From JANXPZ01 sp034678345 (GTDB lineage Bacteria; Eisenbacteria; RBG-16-71-46): a stretch of 22,537 nucleotides of DNA. A program made the position numbers and the translations under genes. Below, one piece after another: positions 1-7,025 of the stretch; positions within the stretch are counted from its first letter, which is position 1; each line of letters starts with the position of its first letter. The notes beneath the pieces are model-generated. The model was not told where the DNA came from. It saw only the letters and a program-made list of their open reading frames with translations, and did not search any database. The DNA lies in the NCBI GenBank assembly GCA_034678345.1, contig JAXDBZ010000217.1, positions 1 to 22,537 on the forward strand, written 5' to 3'.

Positions 1-1564
1 ACAGCGCGGGCGCGGCGACGGAGGCGAGATCGAGGGCGACGAGCGCCGCGAGCGCGGGACGGGCCCACGCGCGACCGGCGCGCACGCGGGCGAACAGCGC
101 CACGGTGGCGGCGGCGAGCAGAGCGCGCAGCGCGAGGTCGAGCCCGGCCAGGCGCGCGGTGGCGGCTTGGGTCGCCTCGGGGAAGGCGGGGTTCGTGGCG
201 CGGGCGAGCGCCGAGTAGAGGCCCGCGAGCGGGAAGGCAAGGGCGAGTCCCAGCAGTGCGACGGCGCCGAGCGCGACGAGCGGCGCCCGGGACGGGCGCG
301 CGCCCGCGTCGTCGTCCGGGCACGAGAGGCCACGGGCCACCAGCAGCGCGAGGGCAAGGCAGGCCCAGACCAGCACGTAGAAGGGCACGCGGAACTTGCT
401 CCACAGCGGCACATGCCGGTGCAGCAGCTCGAAGACCGGCCCGAGCGTGGCGCCGAGGGAGAAGGCCGCGGCGGCGGCGAGCAGAACCCACCAGAAGAGC
501 GCCGTCGCGTCGCCGCGCACGCGGCGCAGGCCGAGGAGCGCCAGCGCCACGGCCACGACGCCGAGGTAGGGCGAGTAGTCGGTGACCTGCAGGTCGCCCC
601 AGTAGGTGACGCCGCCGAAGCCCACCGCCTGCGGCCACACGACCGAGACGAGGTCGCGCCAGCCGAGGCTGTACTTCTGTACCACCGCCATGGCCACGCC
701 GGGCGCGTCGCCGCCGCCGCGCGAGGACTGCGCGCTGTAGAGCAGCGCCGGCCACCACACCGCCGCACCGATGGCGGCGCCCAGCGCGACGGCCGCGCCC
801 CAGGGCACGAGCCGCGACCAGCGCCGGCGCGCCCACGCCTGCTGCACGGCGAAGAGCAGCACGAGCGCCGCGGAGTAGACGAGGATCTGCGGATGGCCGT
901 GCAGGCACTGCAGGCCGAGCGCCAGCGCGAGGCCGAGCGAGGCGGCCAGCCGGGCGCGCGGATCGTCGGCGGCGATCACCGCCCACGTGGCCAGCGCCAT
1001 CACCGGCAGCAGCGCGTCGGCCAGCACCTGCGCGTCGTGCCCGTGCGCCAGCGGCACGAGGATGGGGATGGCCAGCAGCCAGACGAGCCCCGCCGCGGCG
1101 GCGCTCCAGGGCGCGGCGCGCCACAGCGCGCGGGCCAGGGCCACCACCGCGAGCGTGCCGGCGAGGATGGCGAGCAGCAGCCAGAGCTGGGGCGAGACGC
1201 GCGGCTCGTGCAGGCGCTCGGTCAGGTCGAGGGCGGCGTCGGGCAGGTACTGCGGCCGCGGGTCCGCCAGACTCGCCACCGACTCCAGCCCCATGAAGAC
1301 GTACGGGTTCCAGCTGGTGCGCTGGCGCGTCTCCTGCCAGCGAGCGCGGGAGACGTCGGCGAAGGGGCGGAAGGCCGACGAATCGCCGAGCACGAAGCGC
1401 TGCCCGAGGAAGAGCTGTGCCGGGAAGAGCAGCGCCCAGGCCAGCACGACCGCGAGCAGTGGGGCGAGCCAGGCGCGCGGCGGGGCACCCGCCGGGGGCG
1501 GGTCCAGCACGGGTGGAGTGGGCGGCGTGGCGGCTGCGGGGCGCGGACGGCGGGTGCGCGACAT
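1..1564 (-). CDS. YfhO-like multi-pass membrane protein (C-terminus beyond window)
   Basis: I translated this frame from the reverse complement. It is open for 521 codons from an ATG at 1564 to the window edge with no stop, so the C-terminus is missing. After a Pro/Ala/Arg-rich cytoplasmic head (residues 1-30) comes a first membrane helix (about 32-48). A YfhO-type lumenal stretch follows, with LGDSSAFRPF and WNPYVFMGLES and then PRPQYLPD near residue 107. Many Leu/Ala/Val-rich helices come next, and PLWSKFRVPFYV lies near residue 385. The FMG and KFR-P motifs recall the bacterial YfhO family, multi-pass proteins of about 800 residues that resemble GT-C glycosyltransferases and are linked in some species to glycosylation of lipoteichoic acid or other surface polymers. 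The substrate cannot be told here. It is divergent from the transporter gene at 1759. No strong ribosome binding site precedes the ATG, so the start could shift slightly. An unrelated GT-C (PMT-like) transferase is the main alternative. Confidence 0.72.
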   Translation of the reverse strand, partial: MSRTRRPRPAAATPPTPPVLDPPPAGAPPRAWLAPLLAVVLAWALLFPAQLFLGQRFVLGDSSAFRPFADVSRARWQETRQRTSWNPYVFMGLESVASLADPRPQYLPDAALDLTERLHEPRVSPQLWLLLAILAGTLAVVALARALWRAAPWSAAAAGLVWLLAIPILVPLAHGHDAQVLADALLPVMALATWAVIAADDPRARLAASLGLALALGLQCLHGHPQILVYSAALVLLFAVQQAWARRRWSRLVPWGAAVALGAAIGAAVWWPALLYSAQSSRGGGDAPGVAMAVVQKYSLGWRDLVSVVWPQAVGFGGVTYWGDLQVTDYSPYLGVVAVALALLGLRRVRGDATALFWWVLLAAAAAFSLGATLGPVFELLHRHVPLWSKFRVPFYVLVWACLALALLVARGLSCPDDDAGARPSRAPLVALGAVALLGLALAFPLAGLYSALARATNPAFPEATQAATARLAGLDLALRALLAAATVALFARVRAGRAWARPALAALVALDLASVAAPAL

Positions 1565-1653
1565 GGCGGGCAGGATGCCACGGCAGGCGGGCCCGACCCA
1601 AGGGGCTTCGCGCGGCGGTCGTCGCGCCACCCGCCGCCGGGTGCGGCTCCGGG

Positions 1654-1714
1654 TGGACGCGCGGCCCCGGCCCGTCGTAGGGTCGGCCCGCTCCGGCCGC
1701 GCGCTGCGCGCAGC
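1654..1714 (+). promoter_or_regulatory. weak candidate promoter and 12-bp palindrome upstream of the transporter operon
   Basis: The 194-base divergent gap 1565-1758 should hold promoters for both flanking genes. On the plus strand TGGACG (1654-1659) and TAGGGT (1678-1683) sit 18 bases apart and match the sigma-70 boxes only partly. Downstream, 1703-1714 is a perfect 12-base palindrome, GCTGCGCGCAGC, about 45 bases before the ATG, where an operator could lie. In DNA this GC-rich, short palindromes of C and G arise easily, so this is a suggestion and not a firm site. I found nothing better for the opposite direction. Confidence 0.22.
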
Positions 1715-1758
1715 CGCCCGCAGCCCGCACGCGTCCCATCGCCAGCCCGGGAGAACCG

Positions 1759-3243
1759 ATGAAGACCAGCCTCCTGCGAGACTTCCCCCGCACGTTCTGG
1801 ATCGCGAACGTGATGGAGCTGTTCGAGCGCGCCGCCTACTACGGCCTCATGTCCGTGCTGGCGATCTACCTGACGAACCCGCGCTCGTCGGGCGGGCTGG
1901 GCTTCACCGAGTCGGCCGTCGGCTTCCTGCAGAGCATCGTGTACGCCGCCACCTACGTCATCCCCATCCTCGGCGGCGCGCTGGCCGACCGCTACGGCTA
2001 CCGGCGCATGCTGCTCTTCGCCTTCTCGCTGCTGGCGGTGGGCTACTTCGCCGCCGGCCATATGTCGAGCTATGCGCTGGTCTTCCTCGCCCTGCTGGTG
2101 ATGGCCACGGGCGCGGGGCTCTTCAAGCCGATCATCTCCGGCACGATCGCCCGCACGACGGACGAGCGCACGTCGTCGGTGGGCTTCGGCATCTACTACT
2201 GGATGATCAACGTCGGCGCCTTCACCGCGCCGCTGGTGGTGAGCTGGCTCAAGGGCTTCTCCTGGCAGGCGGTCTTCACCGCCTCGGCCGCCTACGTCGC
2301 CGCCATGCTCCTGCCGGCGTTCTTCGTCTTCCGCGACCCGCCGCTGCCCGAGAACCGCAAGACCCTCAAGGACGTCATCGCCGGGGCGGTCGAGGTGCTG
2401 GGCGACGCACGCTTCGTGCTGATGATCGTCATCTACTCGGGTTTCTGGATCCTCTACTTCCAGCAGTTCGGCTCGGTGCTCTGGTACCTGCGCGACTTCG
2501 TGGACCGCGCCCCGGTCTCCGACGCGGTCACCGGGCTGCTGCACGCCGTCGGCCTGAACGTGAACTTCGTCTTCGACGCCGAGCACATCACGGTCATCGA
2601 CGCGGGCATGATCATCCTGCTCCAGGTGGTGGTGAGCCGCATCGTGCGCGACCGGCCGGCGCTGCCGACGATGGTCGTCGGCATGCTCGTCGGCGGCGCC
2701 GGCATGCTGTGCCTGGCGTTCTCGCAGGCGGCGTGGATGGTCGTCGCCGGCATCGCCATCTTCGCCATCGGCGAGATGACGGCGCACCCCAAGTACTACA
2801 GCTTCATCGGGCTGGTGGCGCCGCCGGACCGCAAGGCGGTCTACATGGGCTACTCGTTCCTCTATGGGGTGATCGGCTCGCTCATCGGCTCCTCGCTGGG
2901 CGGCGCCCTCTACGAACGCATGCTCAAGCCGGTGGTCGGCACGCCGGCGGCGCCGGCACAGGCGCGCCTGTTCTGGTTCGTGTTCATCGGCATCGCCATC
3001 CTGGGGGCGGCGGGGCTGGTGTTCGTGCACCGCGCCTTCGCGCAGGACACGCCGGCGACGCGGCGCGGGGCGCGGCGCGTGATGTTCGGCATCTACGCCG
3101 GCTTCCTGCTGCTGGGCGCGCTGTTCCTGTGGCTCGCCTTCCAGGAGTCGCCGCCCGAGTACCGGACGGCGGTGCAGGCCTGCATCTTCCTGGCGCTGGG
3201 CGCCGGCGGGCTGGTGATGAACGCCCGCCGGCAGACGGCCTGA
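1759..3243 (+). CDS. POT/PTR-type MFS transporter, candidate nucleoside importer
   Basis: This 494-residue inner-membrane carrier has about 12-14 hydrophobic helices. Its first helix carries the POT-family ExxER signature (E20-L-F-E23-R24, followed by AAYYG). An MFS loop 2-3 motif GGALADRYGYRR is at 72-83, and a GAGLFKP motif at 118-124 includes the lysine typical of proton-coupled oligopeptide transporters. The start ATG is preceded by a purine-rich GGGAGA at 1749. POT proteins usually import di- and tripeptides with protons. Here the gene ends 23 bases before a BtpA-family gene and heads an operon with a PfkB kinase and PsuG, so I infer that it imports pseudouridine or another nucleoside. 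A peptide substrate remains possible. Family membership is firm and substrate is not. Confidence 0.85.
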   Translation: MKTSLLRDFPRTFWIANVMELFERAAYYGLMSVLAIYLTNPRSSGGLGFTESAVGFLQSIVYAATYVIPILGGALADRYGYRRMLLFAFSLLAVGYFAAGHMSSYALVFLALLVMATGAGLFKPIISGTIARTTDERTSSVGFGIYYWMINVGAFTAPLVVSWLKGFSWQAVFTASAAYVAAMLLPAFFVFRDPPLPENRKTLKDVIAGAVEVLGDARFVLMIVIYSGFWILYFQQFGSVLWYLRDFVDRAPVSDAVTGLLHAVGLNVNFVFDAEHITVIDAGMIILLQVVVSRIVRDRPALPTMVVGMLVGGAGMLCLAFSQAAWMVVAGIAIFAIGEMTAHPKYYSFIGLVAPPDRKAVYMGYSFLYGVIGSLIGSSLGGALYERMLKPVVGTPAAPAQARLFWFVFIGIAILGAAGLVFVHRAFAQDTPATRRGARRVMFGIYAGFLLLGALFLWLAFQESPPEYRTAVQACIFLALGAGGLVMNARRQTA

Positions 3244-3252
3244 GCGGATACG

Positions 3253-3258
3253 AAGGAG
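3253..3258 (+). promoter_or_regulatory. ribosome binding site for the BtpA-family gene
   Basis: AAGGAG lies eight bases before the ATG at 3267. It fixes the start there, although the same frame stays open far upstream (to about 987) through the antisense and shadow of the transporter region. Confidence 0.8.
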
Positions 3259-3266
3259 ACGGAACG

Positions 3267-4079
3267 ATGGACCGCCACGGCACGATGCAGCACCTGTTCG
3301 GCGCGCGGCGCGCGCTGATCGGCATGATCCACGTCGGTGCCCTGCCGGGCACGCCGGCGGCCGGCGCGCCGCTCGAGCGCGTGCTCGAGACGGCGGTCGC
3401 CGAGGCCCGCGCCTACCGCGACTGCGGCTACACCGCGCTCGTGATCGAGAACATGCACGACCGGCCCTACCTCAAGGGCGCGGTCGGCCCGGAGGTGGTG
3501 GCGGCGATGACCGCGGTCGGCCAGGCCGTCCGCCGCGAGGTGGCGCTGCCGCTGGGCGTGCAGGTGCTGGCCGGCGCGAACCGCGAGGCGGTGGCGGTGG
3601 CGCTGGCCTGCGGCGCGACGTTCGCGCGGGTCGAGGGCTTCGTCTTCGCCCACGTCGCCGACGAGGGCCTGATCGAGGCCTCGGCCGGCGAGCTGCTGCG
3701 CTACCGTCGCGCCATCGGCGCCGAGCGGGTGCGCCTGTTCGCCGACGTCAAGAAGAAGCACTCGGCGCACGCGCTCACCGCCGACGTGGACATCGTCGAG
3801 ACCGCGCGCGCGGCCGAGTTCTTCCTCGCCGACGGCGTGGTGGTGACCGGCCCGGTCACCGCGCAGGCCGCCGACACCGCCGAGGTCGAGGCGGTCGCGG
3901 GCGGCACCGGCCTGCCGACCCTGGTCGGCTCGGGGCTCACGCCCCGCAACCTCGCCGCCTACCCGCTCGCCGACGGCTTCATCGTCGGCTCCTGGGTCAA
4001 GCGCGACGGCGCGTGGTCGAACCCGCTCGACGGCGAGCGCGCCCAGGCCGTGGCCGCCGCCTTCCACGCCCTCGGGTGA
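3267..4079 (+). CDS. BtpA/SgcQ-family TIM-barrel protein
   Basis: The product is a 270-residue soluble protein of the usual length for the BtpA/SgcQ family. It shows the family's ordered motifs: ALIGMIHVGALPGTP near the N-terminus, VIENMHDRPYLKG, VGPEVVAAMTAV, ADVKKKHSAHAL in the middle, VVVTGPVT, and a C-terminal VGSGLTPRN with DGFIVGSWVKRDG and a final SNPLDGERA. These strands and phosphate-loop-like glycine motifs fit a TIM barrel. BtpA itself was tied to photosystem I stability in cyanobacteria and SgcQ belongs to an E. coli sugar operon, but the biochemical activity of the family is not settled. Here its stop codon overlaps the start of the PfkB kinase (GTGA), so it is translated with the pseudouridine genes. 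I infer a role in nucleoside or pentose-phosphate handling. Confidence 0.88.
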   Translation: MDRHGTMQHLFGARRALIGMIHVGALPGTPAAGAPLERVLETAVAEARAYRDCGYTALVIENMHDRPYLKGAVGPEVVAAMTAVGQAVRREVALPLGVQVLAGANREAVAVALACGATFARVEGFVFAHVADEGLIEASAGELLRYRRAIGAERVRLFADVKKKHSAHALTADVDIVETARAAEFFLADGVVVTGPVTAQAADTAEVEAVAGGTGLPTLVGSGLTPRNLAAYPLADGFIVGSWVKRDGAWSNPLDGERAQAVAAAFHALG

Positions 4080-4990
4080 ACGCCGACCTCGTCTGCCTCG
4101 GCAACCTCGTCGTGGACGACGTGGTGTTCGCCGACGGCACCACGCGCATGGGCGAGCCGGGCGGCGCCATGCTCTACGCCGCGCTGGGCGCGGCGCTGTG
4201 GGAGCTGCCGGTGGCGGTGGTGGCGCCGCTCGGCGACGACTACCCGGCGCGCGCGCTGCACGCGCTCGAGCACCGCGGCGTGGACCTCGGCGGGCTGCGC
4301 CCGCTGGGCCGCCCGGGCCTGCGCACCTGGCTGCTCTACGAGCCGGCGGCGCGCCGCATCGTGCACCGGCTGGGCGCGGCGAACCACGTCGAGGCCTCAC
4401 CCGCGCCCGGCGACGTGGCCGGACGCTTCGCCGATGCCCGCGCCTTCCACCTCTCGCCCACGCCGCTCGAGTGCCAGCGGCGCCTGGTGGAGGAGCTGGC
4501 CGGGCGCGACGGCGCGCTGCTCTCGCTCGATCCGCACGACACGGTGCGCGAGGAGAGCCTGGAGGCGTGGCGCGAGGTGCTCGCGAAGGTGGACGTGTTC
4601 TTCGTCAGCGAGGAGGAGTTGAGGCTGCCCGAGCTGCGCCACGATCCCGGCGCCGCGCTGGCGCGGCTGGCGGGCGGGCGGCTGCGCCACGTGCTGCTCA
4701 AGCGCGGGGCGGCGGGCGGGGTGCTCTACGACACGCACACGCGCGAGCTGACCGGCTGGTCGCCGCGTGCCACCACCGTGGTGGACCCGACCGGCGCGGG
4801 CGACGCCTTCGCCGGCGGCTTCCTCGCGGCGCGGCTGGCGGGCGAGAGCGCCGCCGGCGCGCTCGAGCGCGGCGTGGTGTCGGCGTCGTTCGCGCTGGAG
4901 ACCTGGGGAGCGGCGGGACTGATCACGGCCACGCCGGCGGAGGCGCGACGGCGCCGCGCCGAGTGGTTCGGTGGGGAGGGGGAAGGATGA
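4076..4990 (+). CDS. psuK: PfkB-family carbohydrate kinase, probable pseudouridine kinase
   Basis: The product is a 304-residue ribokinase-like enzyme that would transfer phosphate from ATP to the 5' hydroxyl of pseudouridine. The N-terminal strand LVCLGNLVVDDVVF, GEPGGAMLYAALGAALW (about 26-42) and the PfkB signature DPTGAGDAFAGGF at 237-249 are all present; D243 of the GAGD motif would be the catalytic base. I chose the GTG at 4076, which overlaps the preceding TGA by four bases. The frame is open farther upstream, but only inside the BtpA gene and with Arg/Pro-rich nonsense. The stop overlaps the psuG start as ATGA. PfkB sequence alone does not fix the substrate; the pseudouridine assignment rests on the directly coupled psuG. 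A ribokinase- or adenosine-kinase-like activity is the alternative. Confidence 0.85.
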   Translation: MNADLVCLGNLVVDDVVFADGTTRMGEPGGAMLYAALGAALWELPVAVVAPLGDDYPARALHALEHRGVDLGGLRPLGRPGLRTWLLYEPAARRIVHRLGAANHVEASPAPGDVAGRFADARAFHLSPTPLECQRRLVEELAGRDGALLSLDPHDTVREESLEAWREVLAKVDVFFVSEEELRLPELRHDPGAALARLAGGRLRHVLLKRGAAGGVLYDTHTRELTGWSPRATTVVDPTGAGDAFAGGFLAARLAGESAAGALERGVVSASFALETWGAAGLITATPAEARRRRAEWFGGEGEG

Positions 4991-5907
4991 GCGAGCGCGC
5001 GAAGCTGTCGGAGGGGATCGCCGAGGCGCTACGCCGGCACCGGCCGGTGGTGGCGCTGGAGACCACGCTGGTCACGCACGGCCTGCCGCACCCGCGCGGG
5101 CTCGAGACCGCGCTCGAGCTGGAGGAGGCCGTGCGCGCGCATGGCGGGGTGCCGGCGACCATCGGCATCCTCGACGGCGCGGTGCGGGTGGGGCTCGACG
5201 GCGCCGAGCTGGAGAAGCTCGCCACCGCGAAGGACGTGGCCAAGGTCAACCCGGGCAACCTGGCCGCGGTCGTCGCCTCGGGCGCGCCCGGCTCGACCAC
5301 GGTGGCGGCGACCATGTTCGTCGCGGCCGCCGCCGGCATCCGCGTCTTCGCCACCGGCGGCATCGGCGGGGTGCACCGTGACGCGGCCGAGAGCGGCGAC
5401 GTCTCGGCCGACCTCACCGCGCTGGCGCGCCACCCGGTGGCGGTGGTGTGCGCCGGGGCCAAGGCGATCCTCGACCTGCCGCGCACCGTGGAGATGCTCG
5501 AGACGCTCGGCGTGCCCGTGCTCGGCTACCGCACCGACGAGTTCCCGGCCTTCTACCGGCGCGCCAGCGGCCAGCGGGTGGACCGGCGCTACGAGGGGGT
5601 CCAGGAGTTGGCCGCCGCGGTGGCGGCGCACTGGGAGCTGGGCCTGCGCACCGGCGTGCTGGTGGCCAACCCCATCCCGGCGGCGAACGAGCTGCCGGCG
5701 TCGGTGTACGAACCCGCCCTCGCCGGCGCCCTGGCCGAGGCGGCGAAGCAGGGCATCCGGGGCCGCGCGGTGACGCCGTTCCTGCTCGAGCAGCTGCGCG
5801 AGCGCACCGGTGGCGCGACGGTGACCGCCAACCTCGCACTGCTGCGCCACAACGCCGTCGTCGCGGCGGAGCTGGCGCGGGCGCTGGGGCGGGTGACACG
5901 GCATTGA
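4987..5907 (+). CDS. psuG: pseudouridine-5'-phosphate glycosidase
   Basis: This 306-residue enzyme belongs to the PsuG/IndA family. It reversibly splits the C-C glycosidic bond of pseudouridine 5'-phosphate to uracil and ribose 5-phosphate in the cytoplasm. Family motifs run in order: VVALETTLVTHGLPHP with E25, VNPGNLAAV, GSTTVAATM, FATGGIGGVHRDA with H130, DVSADL with D142, VVCAGAKAILDL with K159 (the Schiff-base lysine), a GYRTDEFPAFY segment, LVANPIPAANELP and TANLALLRHNA with N282. These match the known catalytic and metal-site residues of E. coli PsuG. Length is normal and nothing is missing. The ATG at 4987 overlaps the kinase stop and is preceded by a G/A-rich Shine-Dalgarno stretch. 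Its stop TGA overlaps a TTG that may start the next gene. Confidence 0.96.
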   Translation: MSERAKLSEGIAEALRRHRPVVALETTLVTHGLPHPRGLETALELEEAVRAHGGVPATIGILDGAVRVGLDGAELEKLATAKDVAKVNPGNLAAVVASGAPGSTTVAATMFVAAAAGIRVFATGGIGGVHRDAAESGDVSADLTALARHPVAVVCAGAKAILDLPRTVEMLETLGVPVLGYRTDEFPAFYRRASGQRVDRRYEGVQELAAAVAAHWELGLRTGVLVANPIPAANELPASVYEPALAGALAEAAKQGIRGRAVTPFLLEQLRERTGGATVTANLALLRHNAVVAAELARALGRVTRH

Positions 5908-6806
5908 CCCTCGCCGTGCCCGCGTTCCTCACGGCGGAGGTTCCGCCCGTCGTTGCGGCCGCGCTGCGCTACGCCGGCGCCGCGCTGGGCGCGACCCTGC
6001 TCGAGCTGGCGCTGCTGCTCGGGCCGGGGCTGGCGCTGGCCGCGGCGCTGCACGCGCTGGGCGACTTCGTCACGCGCCACACGACGCGCCACCTCGGCCG
6101 CGCCGCCTACGCGCTCTTCGGCTGGCCGGGCACCATCGTGCACGAGCTGGGGCACGCGGTCTTCTGCCTGCTCTTCGGCCACCGCATCACCGGCATGCGC
6201 CTGTTCGACTTCGCGCCGCGCGACGGCACGCGCGGGCACGTCGCCCACACGTTCGACCCAACGAACCCGTGGCAGCAGATGGGCAACTTCTTCATCGGCA
6301 TCGGGCCCATCGTCTTCGGCACGCTGGTGGTCGTCGCCGCGGCGCGCTGGCTGCTCGGCCCGGCCGCCTTCGCGCCCCTGGCCGCGCCGCTGCCGGCGGG
6401 CGGCGCGGTGCTCGGCCTCGGCGACGCCCTCGCGCTGGCGTGGCACGTGGCGGGGGGCGCGTTCGCCTCGCTCGGCACGCTGCTCGAGCCGCAGCGCTGG
6501 TCCGACTGGCGCACGTGGCTCTTCCTCTACGTGGCCTTCGCGGTCGGGGGCTCGATCTCCCTGAGCGGGTCGGACCTCAAGGGTGCGCTGGCCGGCTTCG
6601 GCGCGCTCGTGCTCGCGGTGCTGGTCGCGAACCTGGCCACGCTCTGGATCGGCGACGTGCCGCGCCTGGTGGTGGCGCTGATGGCCCGCTGGCTGGCGGT
6701 GGGCTGGGCGGCCATGCTCTTCGCCCTGCTGGCGAACGGGGTGGCGGCACTCCTCGTGCTGCCCCTCGCCAGCCTCGTCGGGCTCCTGACCGGCCGCTCG
6801 CGCTGA
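5904..6806 (+). CDS. M50-like integral membrane zinc metalloprotease
   Basis: The product is about 300 residues and strongly hydrophobic. A membrane helix at roughly 21-50 is followed by WPGTIVHELGHAVFCLLFGH, with a zinc-binding HExxH at 80-84. GHVAH near 111-115 and a second helix FFIGIGPIVFGTLVVVAAAR (129-148) come next, and at least four more hydrophobic segments reach the C-terminus. The HELGH inside a membrane-flanked segment and the G-P in the next helix fit M50-type site-2-like peptidases or DUF3267 relatives. The classic NxxPxxxxDG third-ligand motif is not obvious, so activity is unproven. The start is uncertain: TTG at 5904 would overlap the psuG stop as TTGA, copying the GTGA and ATGA overlaps upstream, and GTG at 5916 is the alternative. 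It is probably the last gene of the operon, since a hairpin follows 14 bases later. Confidence 0.75.
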   Translation: MTLAVPAFLTAEVPPVVAAALRYAGAALGATLLELALLLGPGLALAAALHALGDFVTRHTTRHLGRAAYALFGWPGTIVHELGHAVFCLLFGHRITGMRLFDFAPRDGTRGHVAHTFDPTNPWQQMGNFFIGIGPIVFGTLVVVAAARWLLGPAAFAPLAAPLPAGGAVLGLGDALALAWHVAGGAFASLGTLLEPQRWSDWRTWLFLYVAFAVGGSISLSGSDLKGALAGFGALVLAVLVANLATLWIGDVPRLVVALMARWLAVGWAAMLFALLANGVAALLVLPLASLVGLLTGRSR

Positions 6807-6819
6807 GCGGACGCGACCC

Positions 6820-6866
6820 GACCGGGCCGCCGTCGCGCGATCACGGCCCCACCGACGCGGCCGGTC
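6820..6866 (+). terminator. bulged GC hairpin closing the pseudouridine operon
   Basis: Arms 6820-6835 and 6853-6866 pair over 14 base pairs (6+4+4) with two single-base bulges, at 6826 and 6831, and a 17-base loop. It begins 14 bases after the stop of the metalloprotease gene. No T run follows, which is usual in very GC-rich genomes, so it may act as a Rho-helped terminator or a 3'-end stabiliser. Confidence 0.5.
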
Positions 6867-7025
6867 GCGCCGTCTTCCGGCCTGCCGATCGTCCTTCGTC
6901 GTGCGCATCGCCGCGTTGGTCGCGCGGGGGCCGCAGCGATGGACGCGCACTCCAACCATCGGCGGCGAGTCCGGGTCGAAGCCGATGTCCGCCCGACCCC
7001 GACCCCTCACCCCGAGGATCATCCG

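Noticed and set aside
167..1762. Plus-strand open frame of 531 codons
   Set aside because: Arg/Gly/Glu-rich low-complexity translation opposite the YfhO-like gene, whose minus-strand reading shows clear membrane helices and family motifs.
1222..3030. Minus-strand open frame of 602 codons over the transporter
   Set aside because: His/Asp/Arg-rich translation with no domain; the sense strand encodes an intact POT transporter.
987..3266. Upstream extension or fusion of the BtpA-family gene
   Set aside because: The frame is open but encodes Arg/Ala-rich sequence overlapping the transporter in another frame; AAGGAG before the ATG at 3267 gives a normal-length BtpA protein.
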